From Ahaetulla prasina (Eukaryota; Chordata; Lepidosauria; Squamata; Colubridae), in assembly GCF_028640845.1 (NCBI RefSeq), contig NC_080539.1, positions 193,325,436 through 193,389,435 of the forward strand: a stretch of 64,000 nucleotides of DNA. The letters are read 5' to 3'. Below the pieces are notes generated by a model. That model did no database searches. It was not told the origin of the DNA and saw only the letters and a program-made list of their open reading frames with translations. A program made the translations under genes and the position numbers. Shown piece by piece: positions 12,208-24,277 of this stretch. Each line of letters starts with the position of its first letter. The first letter of the stretch is position 1.

Positions 12208-12726
12208 TGATTGTTTTTTCCTTTAGAAGATGCCACCTGAACCAAAACCACTGAGAACAAAATTAAATTTACTTACTTCATCTATTAAGCGTGATGCATT
12301 AACATCACATGGTGTTAGCTTGGAGAATAATATCAGATATTATGCATTCTCTGGAATGTTATGTTCTCAGGTTTTTATGATTGGAGCATTGGTTCCTTTG
12401 AATAAAGCTTAAATATTTTTCCCATTTCATTATTCTCTCTCTTGCATATTTTGAGACTAGTTTGAAGCTGCCATAACGTAACATAACATAATTAGTAAGA
12501 CAAGTGTGTTTGTGTGTTGTGTGCATTGCATGTGTGCATGTGTGAGAGAGGAAGGAGAGTGGGGAGAGAGAGAGAGAGAGCGCACAGGCATACTTGTTAC
12601 ATCAGGAAGAATAGATCCATATTTTATTGTTTATTATTTCTAGAGACACAGGGGTTTTAGTATAAGTCTAGCATTCGGATAGACCTAATTCAGTGAATAA
12701 ATTCCTTTTCTTTTAAATTTGCATTT
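12208..12726. other. unassigned sequence with a TG/GA-rich patch
   Basis: The open frame 12230-12412 has no recognisable domain. A TG-rich then (GA)n simple repeat lies at 12508-12582. No repeat family is recognised. Confidence 0.5.
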
Positions 12727-12948
12727 CAAGGCGGCTTACACTATGTCAAGCAATAGTCTTCATCCATTTGTATATTATATACAAAGTCAACTTATTGCCC
12801 CCAACAATCTGGGTCCTCATTTTAGCTACCTTATAAGGATGGAAGGCTGAGTCAACCTTGGGCCTGGTGGGACTTGAACCTGCAGTAATTGCAAGCAAGC
12901 TGCTGTTAATAACAGACTGCATTAGTCTGTTGAGCCACCAGAGGCTTT
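12727..12948 (-). mobile_element. tRNA-derived SINE
   Basis: On the minus strand the element starts with a tRNA-like head (CTCTGGTGGCTCAACAGAC as A-box region, CAGGTTCAAGTCCCACC as B box). The body is CTCAGCCTTCCATCC, TGAGGACCCAGATTGTTGG and GGGGCAATAAG, followed by a tail ending GTAAGCCGCC. The body is shared with the Sauria SINEs at 29190 and 33130, while the head and tail differ. The tail resembles the L2-type 3' end seen at 16030, which suggests mobilisation by L2. Confidence 0.75.
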
Positions 12949-15639
12949 AATCTGCTAACTAACTTTTATATTTATATACATTAAGTGGATGCTTATAAAA
13001 TCCTCCCAAGAATTTAGTGCAATTTTTAGCATCCATTATGCTCCAGGATTAGTGTGCATAGAGTTTATTAATAATGAGGCATGCCTGGCATTTCCACTTT
13101 CTTAAGAGTACTGATACTCATTTGTAGCAATGGTTTGCATAGCAAAAATTGTTTTGTCATTCCTCTGGATTAATCTTTCTGTTGATTTTTTCAAAGTTGA
13201 TAAAGAATTCCTCTTGGATTCACTTGTGGCAGTTAAGCAATACCTGAAAAAGAACAGATGGGGATGTTTTTATTTTACAGTGGTTGAAGTTGACCTGCAA
13301 ACCAGAAAACTTCTTGTTCCAAAATCCTCTCAGGCAAGAATTTATGGGATGGTCTCTAGCATTCATTTTTCTTTCATGTGGTCCTAGGCACATCTTTCAC
13401 AGACTGAGGCTAAAAAGAGTACGCTATACCAAGCCCAGAGAGCCAAAGAGCCCAGAGAACCCGGGACCCTACTTCAGGCACAACAGACCTATTTTCAAGA
13501 AACAAAAATAATAAGATAAGTTTGCTGGAAGATTAGATTAGATGGAAGGGGGGGGACTGCATTAGGAGGTCATTTGGAAACAGATTCAGAAGCAGCACTT
13601 CATTGAAACAGAATAAATCTAGGGAGTTAATTCTAAAGTTATTTGAATGAGAAAGATTTAGGCTTCCCTGTGTGACGTGTTCTCTCTATAACTTAAAGTT
13701 CCATAGTCCCTTTTTGTGCACATGGAGAGAGAAGAAGAATAAAGAACTGCATTACGAAAGACATTGATCTCAAAGACGGTGGGAAGCTGCATGCACAAAG
13801 CTTTTCTTCCCTCTCACTCTCAGTGTTTGTTTATAAATAAAAACAAATCAGGCAGTGAGAAATATAAGGGAAGCAAAACCAAAGGTGCTAAAGGACACCA
13901 GGAAATCAATGTTCCAGTTTCTCACATCAGATAAGACCTTTCTTTGAATTGACTTAGGCAATAGTAGATAGAAAAAAGTAAGATGGAAATGTATTTCATA
14001 GAGAAATGGCACTTCTGGCAATTGCAAGTGATTGTGAAAAATGCTTTTACATATGTGACCCCCTCCCCATAACTCAAATGATATAATCATTGCTACTACC
14101 ATCAGTCTGTTCAAAGGAAGGTTTGCTTATTTATTAAATTTCTTTGCTGCCCATCTCACTGATACCATGACTCTGGGTGGTTTACAAAAGGCTTGCAAAA
14201 AACAGGAAAGTATAACCTGATACTGATCCACACATGTATCATTTGCCAGTTCTCAAATTGCATTTGGAGCCTTAGAACTGCCTGCCTAATCATGCCTCCT
14301 TTGCCTGACCAATTGGTCAAGGTGTGTCATGGAATTGCGGACTGTCAGAAGCTGTGATGTTTCCCTGGTAGGAGGCAAAGCTGATAACTGGAGGGATTGG
14401 GAAGGATGCATTACATGTTTGAGCCCCCCCCCCCCCAAAAGCCCCTGACAATCTTTTACCTGTTGTATAATCTCTATCCCTCACTGATTCATTCAGAAAG
14501 TGTCTGGAAGAAAGCTTTTGTGCATGTATAGTTGTATGAATACTAGATTACATCTGAGTGAGGATCCTGATGATTCATGTGGTGAATCCTCCAATGGGGC
14601 TCTCATGTCACATCAGATTTCAGGTCTCATATATTATATTACAAAGGAAATGACAGATAATGATGCAATGTTCTGTTCTTTTTTATTATTTTGGTTTCTA
14701 CTACTTTTAATGCTGCCCAAAATCCTATCGAGTTGGACAGCTCTCTAAATTCAATACATACATATATACATACACTTGGCATAGTGATTATTTGATATAT
14801 TTTTTCTTTGTTTCCTTCTGCACTTACGACCTGAAATCTTCTACCCTGGAGCTTCTATGACTGGCAGTTCTTTTTTGATGACTGATGGGGAGGAAGATAT
14901 TTCCTGTCTTTTCTTTTTCTTTTCATTTCTATACTCTTACTGTATTGTAAAAAACTAATGAAAATATTTTTTAAAACGATGGAGCTGTGCTTTACTGATA
15001 TGGGCTAAAGTAAGAGAATCTTGAAAGTATAATCATATTTTCCCTTCTGCTCATTGCCAAGACAGAGCAGGGGTTAGAAGTCGGGTCAGCTAACCTAGTT
15101 TCCTGGCAGATCTTTCATCGGATACAGCACTTTAGTGCTGCTGGGTAGAAGAGACCTGTTGCAAAGATAATTAGGGAAGAACCTACTAAATATGACTGTA
15201 GTTCTTGCATTCTATAATAGGGTCCTGAGAGAGCTGAAGGCTTCTCCAGGACCTAAATACTTCTCTTCTAATGGCTGGAGATTAGCACAGCAACCTCAAG
15301 AACTACTAGGCTATGCTAACCACAGGCTGGAAATTCAGAGTAGTTGCTTTTCTCCAAAGCAGCTCATTCCTTTCCTTCACTATCTAATTAAGGGGGGATC
15401 AGAGATGCTCCATTCCAAAAGCTTTGGCATCAGCAGTGGATGTCACATATGAAGACTCTGAAGACTAGTGACTGTTTTGGGGTAGAGTAAGGGCTCATCC
15501 ACACACTGGCTTAACAGCTTGACAATGCCCTCCTTAATCATTCTCAGTACTTGGCCCTTGTTGCCTCCTCAGCTGAGGCCCATCTAACTTTGAATTTTGC
15601 TGATCCAGTATTAAAGTGATAGGTACTGTTCCTCAATGG
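12949..15639. other. unassigned intronic sequence
   Basis: It holds a degenerate minus-strand LINE tail at 14125-14215, a C14 run near 14424 and short GA- or T-rich patches. The frames at 13130-13387, 13284-13511, 14500-14748 and 15192-15452 show no domain I know. Confidence 0.5.
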
Positions 15640-15771
15640 CATGGGTGTCAAACTTGACTGTGTCACATGATGTATCATGATGTATTGCTGTTTTTTGCCT
15701 TTGCGGAGCTGGGGTGGGCGTGGCCTATGCATGACGTATCTGGCCCACAGGCCTCCAGTTTGACAGGCCTG
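15640..15771. mobile_element. short hAT-type element
   Basis: The left end CATGGGTGTCAAACTTG and the right end CAGTTTGACAGGCCTG are inverted. The interior (GCCTTTGCGGAGCTGG) is shared with the element at 24142-24277, so both belong to one non-autonomous family. I find no clear 8-bp target duplication here. Confidence 0.65.
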
Positions 15772-15974
15772 CATATAGCTATTTTTGTTTCTGCTTATTT
15801 ATTGGCTTCTGCAGGCATTTTCTTACACAATCTCAGATCTTATGCAGCCTTTTTATCAACATATATTCACCACCCGTGTCAAACAGTGTTAGATCAGTCT
15901 CTTTTAAAGACAGAAATGGAGAAGCAGCAGGCGGAAGACTGTTTCGTAGCTCAACAGCAGGCAATCTAATAAGG

Positions 15975-16735
15975 GCATTTATTTTTATTTATTTATTTTT
16001 ATTTTATTTTATTTTATTAAATTTCTATACCGCCCTTCTCCCGAAGGACTCAGGGCGGTGTACAGCCAAAATAAAACACAGAATATGTACAATTAAAAGA
16101 ATTTAAAATGAACTATTACTATGCGGCCGATAATTAAAACATTTAAAAATTTAAAATATTATTAAAACCCCAATTTAAAAGCAACTATTTATGCCAGTCC
16201 TGCTTGAATGAATAAATATGTTTTAAGCTCACGACGAAAGGTCCGAAGATCAGGCACTTGACGTAAGCCAGGGGGGAGTTCGTTCCAGAGTGTTGGTGGT
16301 CCCACAGAGAAGGCCCTACTCCTGGGGGCCGCCAGCCGACATTGTTTGGCGGACGGCACCCTGAGAAGGCCCTCTCTGTGAGAGCGTACGGGTCGGTGGG
16401 AGGCATAAGGTAGCAGCAGGCGGTCTCGTAAGTACCCGGGTCCTAAGCCATGGAGCGCTTTAAAGATGGTAACCAGAATCTTGAAGCGCACCCGAAAGAC
16501 TACAGGAAGCCAGTGCAGACTACGGAGCAGTGGTGTTACATGGGAGCCACGAACGGCTCCTGTTACCACTCGCGCAGCTGCATTCTGGACCAACTGCAGC
16601 CTCTGGGTGCACCTCAAGGGCAGCCCCATGTAGAGAGCATTGCAATAATCCAGCCGAGACGTAACCAGAGCGTGAGTGACTGTGCATAAGGCATCCCGGT
16701 CAAGGAAGGGACGCAACTGGTGAACCAAGCGAACT
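15975..16735 (-). mobile_element. L2-clade LINE 3' end
   Basis: On the minus strand an open frame (16728-16189) is followed by a ~200-bp UTR that includes CACCGCCCTGAGTCCTTCGG and an A/T-rich tail of TTTTA units. It is 5' truncated. The same 3' end lies at 56738-57480. Confidence 0.85.
16189..16728 (-). pseudogene. L2 reverse transcriptase, C-terminal part
   Basis: The 179 residues include LDYCNALYMGLP, RLQLVQNAAARVV, LRSLHWLPV, RFKILVTIFKALHGLGP, SFSVGPPTLWNELPPGLR-type and LKTYLF segments. These form the usual C-terminal tail of L2-clade non-LTR reverse transcriptases. The catalytic palm lies upstream and is missing, so the frame is a truncated remnant even though it is open. Confidence 0.85.
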
Positions 16736-18243
16736 TGAATTTTGTTTTCAGTATGGTTGTTAAACTGTCAACATGGGTGTAATAGCTTCTGGAGAAGGAA
16801 GAGTGCAAAATCTCTGATTCTCAAGCTCCGATGCCCAGCTCCATTCGCCCAACATTAAGAAGATGATCAATAGTGCTTTTTTAATCTAGCAGGGGGGAAT
16901 GGAAACTCTGGGGAAGGAAGATGGCGGCCACCAATAGTTGTTCTTAGTTCGTTCAAATAAAAATCAACTGGGAGAACTTGAGTCCAAGCTAGCTGATCCA
17001 TGAGCATGTGCATGTGTGCCGAACCCACCCACCCTTCCTTTGAATCAACAATTGCAGTGGTAAAGCTGAAGCCTCTGCCCAGGGGAAGACTTTCACCTGG
17101 ACAGACCTGCTTTACTGCCCAACCTGGTTGAAGCTGCTCAAGCCCCCCTTCCTGGGAGAAGAGATGCATTCTGTCCACTAAAGCAATGTCCTGAGTTCTC
17201 AGGGTTTACCAGACAAAGAGAAGTTTCTTGTGGACTGTATTAACTTTGTCCTTTATTCTTTGTATAACAAGAAGAACCTTTAAAAGAGTGATTTTTCAAG
17301 TTAACAAGCAGAATTCAGCTAATGTGTAGAAACACGCCTACAGTTGTTCCTCTCTGCTTCCCTCTGGTGTCTGCCTGCAAAGGATGGAATGTAGCCAGTT
17401 TCCTTTCATCTTTCCTTCGAAAGATCTTTCCCAATAGATTTATGTCTTGCTTCTTGTATAGAAATTCAAGATGGGTTGCTCCCTACCCTATTTTTCCTCA
17501 TAACAATCATGTAAAGTAGGTTGGGATAATAGGGTACTGGTGCCAAGCAATAGAGTGAGTTTGGTGGTTGGAGGGTGGACTAGAACCTATTTCTCCCCAT
17601 TACTAATCCAATAACTAAACCTCCATATCACTTTGGGACTCTAACTTATGGCCTAATTGCTCTATTATTGTGAGATTAATGTTTAACTTCCTCCTAGCAG
17701 AAATCATGGTTCTGCAGAAATGACAGTATGCCTGTTCTAAAATGCAGCTGATAGTTAATCAATAGCTTCAGTTAAAACTTAGCTGGCTGCCTCTCATAGC
17801 TATCAATCACACCCTTTACTCTCTCTATGCAAGAAGAGTGGATTCCATTATTTGTCAGCTTTTGTCTTAATGTCATTTGTAGTCTTGAGTCACCCAGGAA
17901 GTTCCAGATGGACACTGCCTCATTCCCATTATCCCATGCTAGCTTTTTCTCTCTCTCTCTCTTTCTCTCTGTCTTTCTCTCTCTTTCTTCTCTTTAATTC
18001 CTCATAAATATATTTCTACTAGGTTCTTAGTCCATTTTCAATTCCCCTTCTCTTTCTGTGAGGTTTATTCGGGATGCCAAAACCTGTTATCGGATTTCCA
18101 CCATCACCCAAATTCCCCCGCCCCCAATTTGGCTATCCTCCAAATATCCTTTTTTTATGTTTGGGAGCTCATTTGGCAAACTGTGTTGAGCTTCCCCATT
18201 CTCTTTAGAAGTAAGCTCTTCTACTTATATAGGAAAACAAGTA
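16736..18243. other. unassigned sequence with a (CT)n tract
   Basis: It contains a CT-rich microsatellite at 17943-17998. No gene or repeat family is recognised. The frames at 16867-17178 and 17322-17519 look like chance. Confidence 0.5.
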
Positions 18244-18641
18244 CAGGTAATCCTTGACTTATAACACTTCATTTAGTGACCGTTTGAAGTTACAATGACA
18301 CTGAAAAAAGTGATTTATGACCATTTTTCACAATTATGACCTTTGCAACATCCTTTTGGTCACTTGATGTACATTCAGATGCTTGACAATTGATTCATAG
18401 GTATGACACTGCCAATGTCCCGGGGTCATGTGACCATATTTTGCGATTTTCAGATGAGCAAAGTCAATGGGGAAAGACAGATTCATTTAACAACTGTGTT
18501 ACTAATTTAACAACTGGAGTGATTCACTTAACAAATGTGGCAAGAAAAATTGTAAAATGGGGGCAAAACTTATTTAACAAACTTTTCACTTAGCAACGTC
18601 AATTCTGAGCTCAATTGTGGTCGTAAGTCAAAGACTACCTG
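18244..18641. mobile_element. non-autonomous DNA element with inverted ends
   Basis: The left end CAGGTAATCCTTGACTTATAAC mirrors the right end TCGTAAGTCAAAGACTACCTG. The interior has repeated ATTTAACAACTG motifs and no transposase. Related diverged copies are at 37033-37320 and 56308-56571. The flanks show no clear target duplication, so I leave the superfamily open. Confidence 0.65.
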
Positions 18642-18846
18642 TCCTGGGAAGGGAAGTGCTCGTAGCTGTCACCTTGAGATTCTCTTGCCAGTTCTGGCAG
18701 GTTTGGCAAAAGTGAAGAAAGGAAAATGCTGTCTGCTGTCAAAAGGAAAATAGCCTGCAATAAACAGAATAACAGAATATCAGAGTTGGAAGGGACCTTG
18801 GAGGTCCTTCTAGTCCAATCCCCTGCTCAGGTAGGAGATCCTATAT

Positions 18847-20138
18847 CAGTGATGGCTAACCTTTTCAGCACCGTGCCGAAAGCATGTGTGTGTGCGTGTG
18901 AAAGTGTGCATGTGCATGCATATCCATAATACAATACGTGTGTGACCCCCCCATGCCCCTACACATGTGTGCATGATCCCCTCACGTACGCCCCGCCCCA
19001 CCCCCACGCATGCATTCAGAAACCCCATGAGCCCCTCCCCTCGTGCAGGCATGTGCTACCCCACGCATACACGTATGGGTTGTGTGCACCCCACCACCAT
19101 GCATGTATGCGACCCCGTGCATGCACGCACGATCCCACGCATGCACAACCTGCCCCTGACGCATGCCCGCAACCCTCACATGTGTGCCCCCCATGCATGC
19201 ACAAGCGTCTCCTGTATGAGCCTCACCCCCGCACATGAATGGAAAAAAATGGCAGATTTTAATGGTGTAGTCAATGGAAATGTCGATTATAGAACGCAAA
19301 AGACGATGAAACAAGTAGGAAAATCCTTCCCAAATCCTTCTTTAGGGTGAAATCCTTCTTTAGAAAGAAATAGACAATATACTTTTTATTCAAACAGACA
19401 CTTATCATGGTCCAGAATAGATATGATATGGATGACAATGAAATTGACTCTTAACATTCAAGAAATTGACATAGAAACCAGCACCTGGTCGGATCATAAC
19501 CCTATAACAATGAAATGGAAAGGACAAAGGAAAAGAACTAGATGGACTTTACATACTACAATACTAAAAGATAAGGAATTTGTACAGAAAATGGAGAAGG
19601 AGTTGGCTTTCTTCTTTAAGGAAAACAAAAAAGAAGATACAACAATACAAAATTGCTGGGATACAATGAAGGCCTATGCAAGAGGTCTAATGATAGATTA
19701 TATAAGGAAAAGAAATGCAAAGAAAAGGCAAGCTCATAAAACACTAGAAACCTGCTACAAGAAACTTGAGGAAGACTTACAGAAATTTCCAGATGAAAAA
19801 GACATTAAAATGAAAATGGAATTAATTAAACATAAAATGGGTTTAATCGAAAAAGAAGAACTAGCACAGAAAATTAGAGGTGGGAAACAGAATTACTTTA
19901 AAAATGCTAATAAACCGGGTAGGTGGTTAGTTTACAAATTGAAAAAAGAGAAAGAATCTCGGAAAATACTACGATTAGTGGATAATCAAGGTCAGGTGAG
20001 ATATGGGAACAAGGAGGGAAGAAACCTGAAAACCAGCTGGCTGGCGGAAGGTATGCATGCACGTGTAGTAGAGCTGTGCTGGGACAACAGCTTGCGTGCC
20101 CTCAAGTGGCACCCCATCGCATAGGTTCCCCATCGCAG
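18847..20138. mobile_element. hAT-type element carrying an L1 fragment
   Basis: The left end CAGTGATGGCTAACCTTTTC and the right end AGGTTCCCCATCGCAG are imperfect inverted repeats. The 8-bp flanks TCCTATAT (18839-18846) and CCCTCTAT (20139-20146) match at six positions and lie inside a CR1. The left interior (18880-19240) is rich in CACGCATGC-type alternating purine-pyrimidine sequence. The right interior includes AAAACCAGCTGGC and GTGCTGGGACAACAGC. About 19245-20020 in the middle is L1 sequence. There is no hAT transposase. Confidence 0.75.
19245..20020 (+). pseudogene. L1 ORF2 fragment (endonuclease end)
   Basis: The open frame from 19423 has the end of an apurinic endonuclease domain (IDMIWMT-like, then STWSDHNPITMKW with the SDH catalytic triad segment). 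It continues into the linker before the reverse transcriptase. Upstream, in another frame, is ADFNGVVNGNVDYR (the GDFN-type motif), so at least one frameshift lies between 19330 and 19423. Neither an L1 5' end nor a poly-A tail is present, and both ends lie inside the hAT element. Decayed. Confidence 0.8.
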
Positions 20139-20550
20139 CCCTCTATCCTTTCAGACAAATGACTGGCCAATCTCTTCTTAAAAGCTTCCATTGTTGGAGC
20201 ACCCATAACTTCTGAAGGCAAGATGATGGTTAATTGTTCTCACTGTCAGGAAATTTCTCCTTAATTCCAGGTTGCTTCTCTCCTCGATTAATTTCCAACC
20301 ATTGTTTCTTGTGTTGCCTTCTAGTGCTTTCAAAAATAGGTTGACCCCCTCTTCTTTGTGGCAGCCCCTCAAATATTAGAACAATGCTATCATGTCACCC
20401 CAAACCTTACGCAACCATTCTGTTGGTTTAGCCTCCAGCCCCCTAATCATCTTTGTTGCTCTTCCCGGCACTCTTTCCAGAGTCTCAACATTTCTTTTTA
20501 TATCATGGTAATCAAAACTGGATGCAATATTCCAAATGAGGTCTTAGTAG

Positions 20551-21453
20551 TGTGGCTAGAGTCTAAGAGGGACAGGGAGCCTGCAGCAAATTTCGATGGT
20601 TTGCAGATGCTTATAAAACACTTGTTCATACAACCTTTGCTGGGCAGAAGGTAGCGTTTCACTGCATCACAGCACTGAATATGCTCCTGATGTAGATCCT
20701 TCTTCATACTTTGGGAAGCAACAGTTTGGTTGGGAGAAATAACTCTCTTTTTTTTTAACCTGAAACCATCGCTTTCAATGCATGCTGCCTTTGCAATGGA
20801 CAAGGGATGAGATGAAGGTGATGTCATGAAGGCCTAACATACTGAAAGAATTAATGAAACTTCTTCACACTGTGGATGAGTAGTACATGAGGAAGAGCTA
20901 CCAGTATTAGAGCAAAACAGGTCTTTGGCAGCAATCAGCATTTGTTTATCTTTGATATTTAAATATGTATCTCCAGTCCCAGGGTGTTCACTGGCATTCA
21001 AAACCAGCAAAAGATAATATCATACACTGGGATCAGACATATTAAGCACATTTACAGATACCACTTTCAGCTAATTAATCTTATTAGGAGGTCAGTTAAA
21101 TTTTCTTTCTTCCACCAGGTGTTTACTTGGTAGAAATGGCTTCCTGTTTATGATTCCTTTTTTACTATTGCATTATTATTTAATGGCAATGAATTTTAGT
21201 ATATTGTCAATGAACTGTAGTGCATTTCTGAGATACTATAAAGCTGAACAATGGTTACAAAAAATTTGTACATAGACTATCCATGTAATATAAAAGTAGC
21301 AACAATAAAGTTGGCAAAACAGAATGACTTTACTTGCTTTGCTCACAGCATCTTTGTGCCTTTTGTCAGGATCAACCATTCTGTCCAGCACACATACTGT
21401 ATATTGTGTAAATTTGCAATAGTGGCAAATATCTGTAGCTTTGGTATAGAATG
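20551..21453. other. unassigned intronic sequence
   Basis: No recognisable gene or repeat. The frames at 20358-20654 and 20498-20827 partly overlap the CR1 or lack domains. Confidence 0.5.
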
Positions 21454-21765
21454 AAGGTGAGTTCCCTGAGCTTGTGGGTTGGTTTCCAAACATCATTAGG
21501 TATCATCTTCAGCTTAGGGGATATCAGTGTTAGTGTTCTGTGTATAAGAGCTTTGTGTAGTCAGTGAGGGTCTTGTGTGAGCCATCGTCACAAGATCCTC
21601 AACTTGATACACCCATACCTGACCCATCACAAGACCTACTGACCACACAAAACCGTATAAACAGAAGAACACTGACATTCCCTAAACTCTGCTGAAGATG
21701 TTTACCTAGCCTGGTAATGAAACATTCGGAAACCAACCCACAAGCTCGGAGTACAAACCTTCACC
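21454..21765. mobile_element. Penelope-like remnant, inverted pair
   Basis: The left arm (21454-21585) and right arm (21628-21765) are imperfect inverted copies, with AGCTTGTGGGTTGGTTTCC against GGAAACCAACCCACAAGCT at the outside. Further inside, TCAGTGTTAGTGTTCTG mirrors CAGAAGAACACTGACA. The sequence GAAACATTCGGAAACCAACC after TGAAGATG resembles the terminal repeats of Penelope-like elements, which carry hammerhead motifs. No GIY-YIG or reverse-transcriptase frame remains. Confidence 0.55.
21690..21750 (+). ncRNA. hammerhead-ribozyme-like motif
   Basis: The core strings are CTGAAGA (21692-21698) and GAAA (21719-21722). Between them a hairpin (TTACC, loop TAGCCT, GGTAA) takes the place of stem II. 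CTGA-N-GA plus GAAA is the conserved hammerhead core, with the middle base free to vary. The left-arm copy on the other strand keeps CTGAAGATG but has lost the GAAA side. Cleavage activity is not shown by sequence alone, and stem II here has unpaired bases next to the core. Confidence 0.4.
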
Positions 21766-23419
21766 CTCATACTGTGTAAAAATAAGGTAAATCTAGAGTG
21801 TAAAATGAAAATAAGAGATTGTAAGTGACATGATGAAAAGAACATTTTAAAAAACAACAACCCAAGAGCAAATCCAATATCTATTTACTCAGAAATAAGA
21901 CTCCCTATGTCCAATTATATTTATTTCCCAGAAAGTGTTTCAGAATTATATTCTAAAGCTTTCCTTAAAGAGGAAAAGTATAATACATATAATTATAGCA
22001 AGATCTCTTTTGCTCCAATTGCATGTTCTGGTTCATGAAATTCTCAAGATGGAAGAGTAATGCCTTTCTTCTAATAAAGTTTAGCAGCAGTAGTATTTAA
22101 AATATGGTTTAACCAATCAAATCACTGAAAGCCCTATACCCTTGAGTGGGGTTCTCGTACTATGGGTTGCACCCTCCTGGCTTATTCAGTCCAAATTTAA
22201 GCAAACACACTATTTCCCACTCTACCTAGACAAGATATTATTGGTTTGTCCAGGTAATGAGAATGTATACTGGCAACAGTCCAATCAAATTAGGTTAGCA
22301 CACCTGAAGTTCGATCATTGTTGGAACTACTAAGAGTGACCACATTTATCATATCTCCCTTCCTAACAGCAGAGACACCTTCAACTCTTTGCTTGCCCCC
22401 CTGCTAGCTGCATTTGCTGATAGCCCATCTTTTCTCACTCTGCATCCAGCAATAACGTGCAGGGGAGGACAGCAGAATGGCCAAGGTGAAGTCTATATCT
22501 ATTGGATTCTCTCTGTGCATCTGGCAAGTGCATGAAAGCACAGTAGCAGCATCTCTGACATATTTGGCAAGCAGGAAAATATGTCTCTCGCTGCAAATGA
22601 AGGTAGTGTGTCAGCATGCAATGGCACAATCTCTATCAGTTGCAAACTGTGTTGGAGCTCTGGGCTCTTGGTGCAACCCCTACGAATTGTAAATTGATGC
22701 AACCTCTATCAGTTGCAACCTCTACCTTGCAAATTGTGTTGGAGTTCTGGACTCTTGGACAAAAAAATTGAATTGAATGAAAATTGAATGAAAAAAAATT
22801 TATTCTTGGAAAACTCTTTTTTCCTCCTTTCCCAAAAGCAATACCTGGATGTGAGCATGTGCGTGTGAGAGAGAAAGCAGAATATTGATCCCTCTACTTC
22901 TTGGTACTAAGTTAGCATCCTAGTTGTTTTCCCTAGATTGGTTGCTTTTTTTATCTGCAGTTGAGGCAAATGAGTACTCCAAGTATGCTTGGCACTCATG
23001 CTGTAATCTACTAGTTTCCTGTCATTGCCATTATTTGAAAGAATCTAGGGATGCCCTTAGTATCCATTAGCATGGCCATAGATCTTACTGCCTGAGTTCT
23101 GAGCCAGAAGTTGCCTGGGTAGAAACTTTCTTGTGCCAAGATGGGTTCCACATTATCCCTGCTAGCCTACTAATGCACCTGCACCAGATTCACCAACCTT
23201 GTGGTCAAGCACTAGGCCTAGTTCTGATGTGGGCAGATTCACCTCATTGAAGGTGACTGCCGTAGAACAGAGGTTGCTGTACTTGACTCCTGCCAAGGGG
23301 CTTCTGGGAACAGGCCTCCATAAGCTACTTCTGGGAGTAGAAGAAAACTCCTGCTTGCTGTGCCAAACCAATAATGAATTGTGCAAGACTTTTTTCCTCC
23401 TCACCCCAAGAAATAAGTA
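21766..23419. other. unassigned sequence with a local duplication
   Basis: Near 22630-22760 a segment of about 90 bp occurs twice with changes: TGTGTTGGAGCTCTGGGCTC, then TGTGTTGGAGTTCTGGACTC. The rest shows no gene or repeat family I recognise. Confidence 0.5.
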
Positions 23420-24105
23420 CCATATTTTTTGGAATATAAGATGCACTTCCCCCCCCTAAAAAAAGAGGCTGAAAATTTGGGTGCATCATACTCTGAATGT
23501 AGCCCTGCCCACCCGCCAGCCCCCACCCTTCGGCTTCTGTGTGTCTTCTTCCTTGCTGTAGAGATCGCCACTGACAATGGCATAGCCATTTTGGGCACTG
23601 GGCATCGCATTTTTGGCCTCCAAACGCTCCCTTTGAGAGTTCTTCTAGGCTGTGAGGATTGCCAAAGCACATCACCACCGATTGCTGCCCGAAAATGCGA
23701 CACTTGGAGGCTGAAAACGCGACATGCAAAATGGCTCCCCAGAACAGCTCCTGCCTTCTCTTACTCCTTCTGTGCTTCGCCTGCTGTAGTCACTGGAGCT
23801 CCCTCTAATGATCAGCTGAGCTTTTGAAGCTGTTTTTTAGGCTCAATGAGGGCTTGCGAGTGAAGCGATATTCTGAGTTTCGCCTGCTGTTTTCATTGCT
23901 GCTTCCTCCGACTATCAGCTGTACTTTAGAAGCTGTATTTCAGCCCCAACCAGGCCTGTGCGCTCAAAACCAGCGAACTAATGTGCTGAAGCTGACCAGG
24001 CTAAGGACTACTAGCCTGGTAGGCAGATTTTTCCCCCCTGTTTCCCTCCCCAAAAACTAAGGTGCGTCTTATACACCGGTGCATCTTATACTCCGAAAAA
24101 TACGG
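23420..24105. mobile_element. DNA transposon with inverted ends, non-autonomous
   Basis: The left end CCATATTTTTTGGAATATAAG and the right end, which reads CCGTATTTTTCGGAGTATAAG on the other strand, are inverted repeats of about 28 bp. GTGCATC-type sub-repeats lie inside both ends. The 686-bp interior is GC-rich and has no transposase. The long frames in it (23325-23729, 23429-23827) overlap on both strands and show no domain. I find no clear target duplication. Confidence 0.7.
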
Positions 24106-24141
24106 TGTGTCAGAACACATTGTGACAGGGTTCTATTAGAG

Positions 24142-24277
24142 CATGGGTGTCAAACCTGATCGTGTCACGTGATGTATCGAGACATATCATGACTTTTTTT
24201 TTGCCTTTGCGGAGCTGGGATGGCTGTGGCCTGTGTGCGATGCATCCAGTCTGTAGGCTACCAATTTGATACCCCTG
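24142..24277. mobile_element. short hAT-type element
   Basis: The ends are CATGGGTGTCAAACCTG and CAATTTGATACCCCTG. The flanks TATTAGAG (24134-24141) and TTTTAGAG (24278-24285) form an 8-bp target duplication with one mismatch. Same family as 15640-15771. Confidence 0.8.

Larger units (their letters stand above)
18768..20550 (-). mobile_element. CR1/L3-type LINE 3' half, split by a hAT
   Basis: Positions 18768-18846 (TCAGAGTTGGAAGGGACC, TCCAATCCCCTGCTCAGG) are the CR1 3' UTR. Positions 20139-20550 continue the same copy, with the ORF end and thumb region on the minus strand. The two parts join without gap or overlap once 18847-20138 is removed, so they are one insertion. Confidence 0.85.

Noticed and set aside
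18846..19350. Cys/His/Met-rich frames on both strands
   Set aside because: They come from the alternating CACGCATGC-type interior of a hAT element; the frames overlap on both strands and none has a domain. Only the last part of 18967-19350 is L1.
23325..23827. Overlapping 130-codon frames on both strands
   Set aside because: They lie within a GC-rich DNA transposon without transposase motifs.
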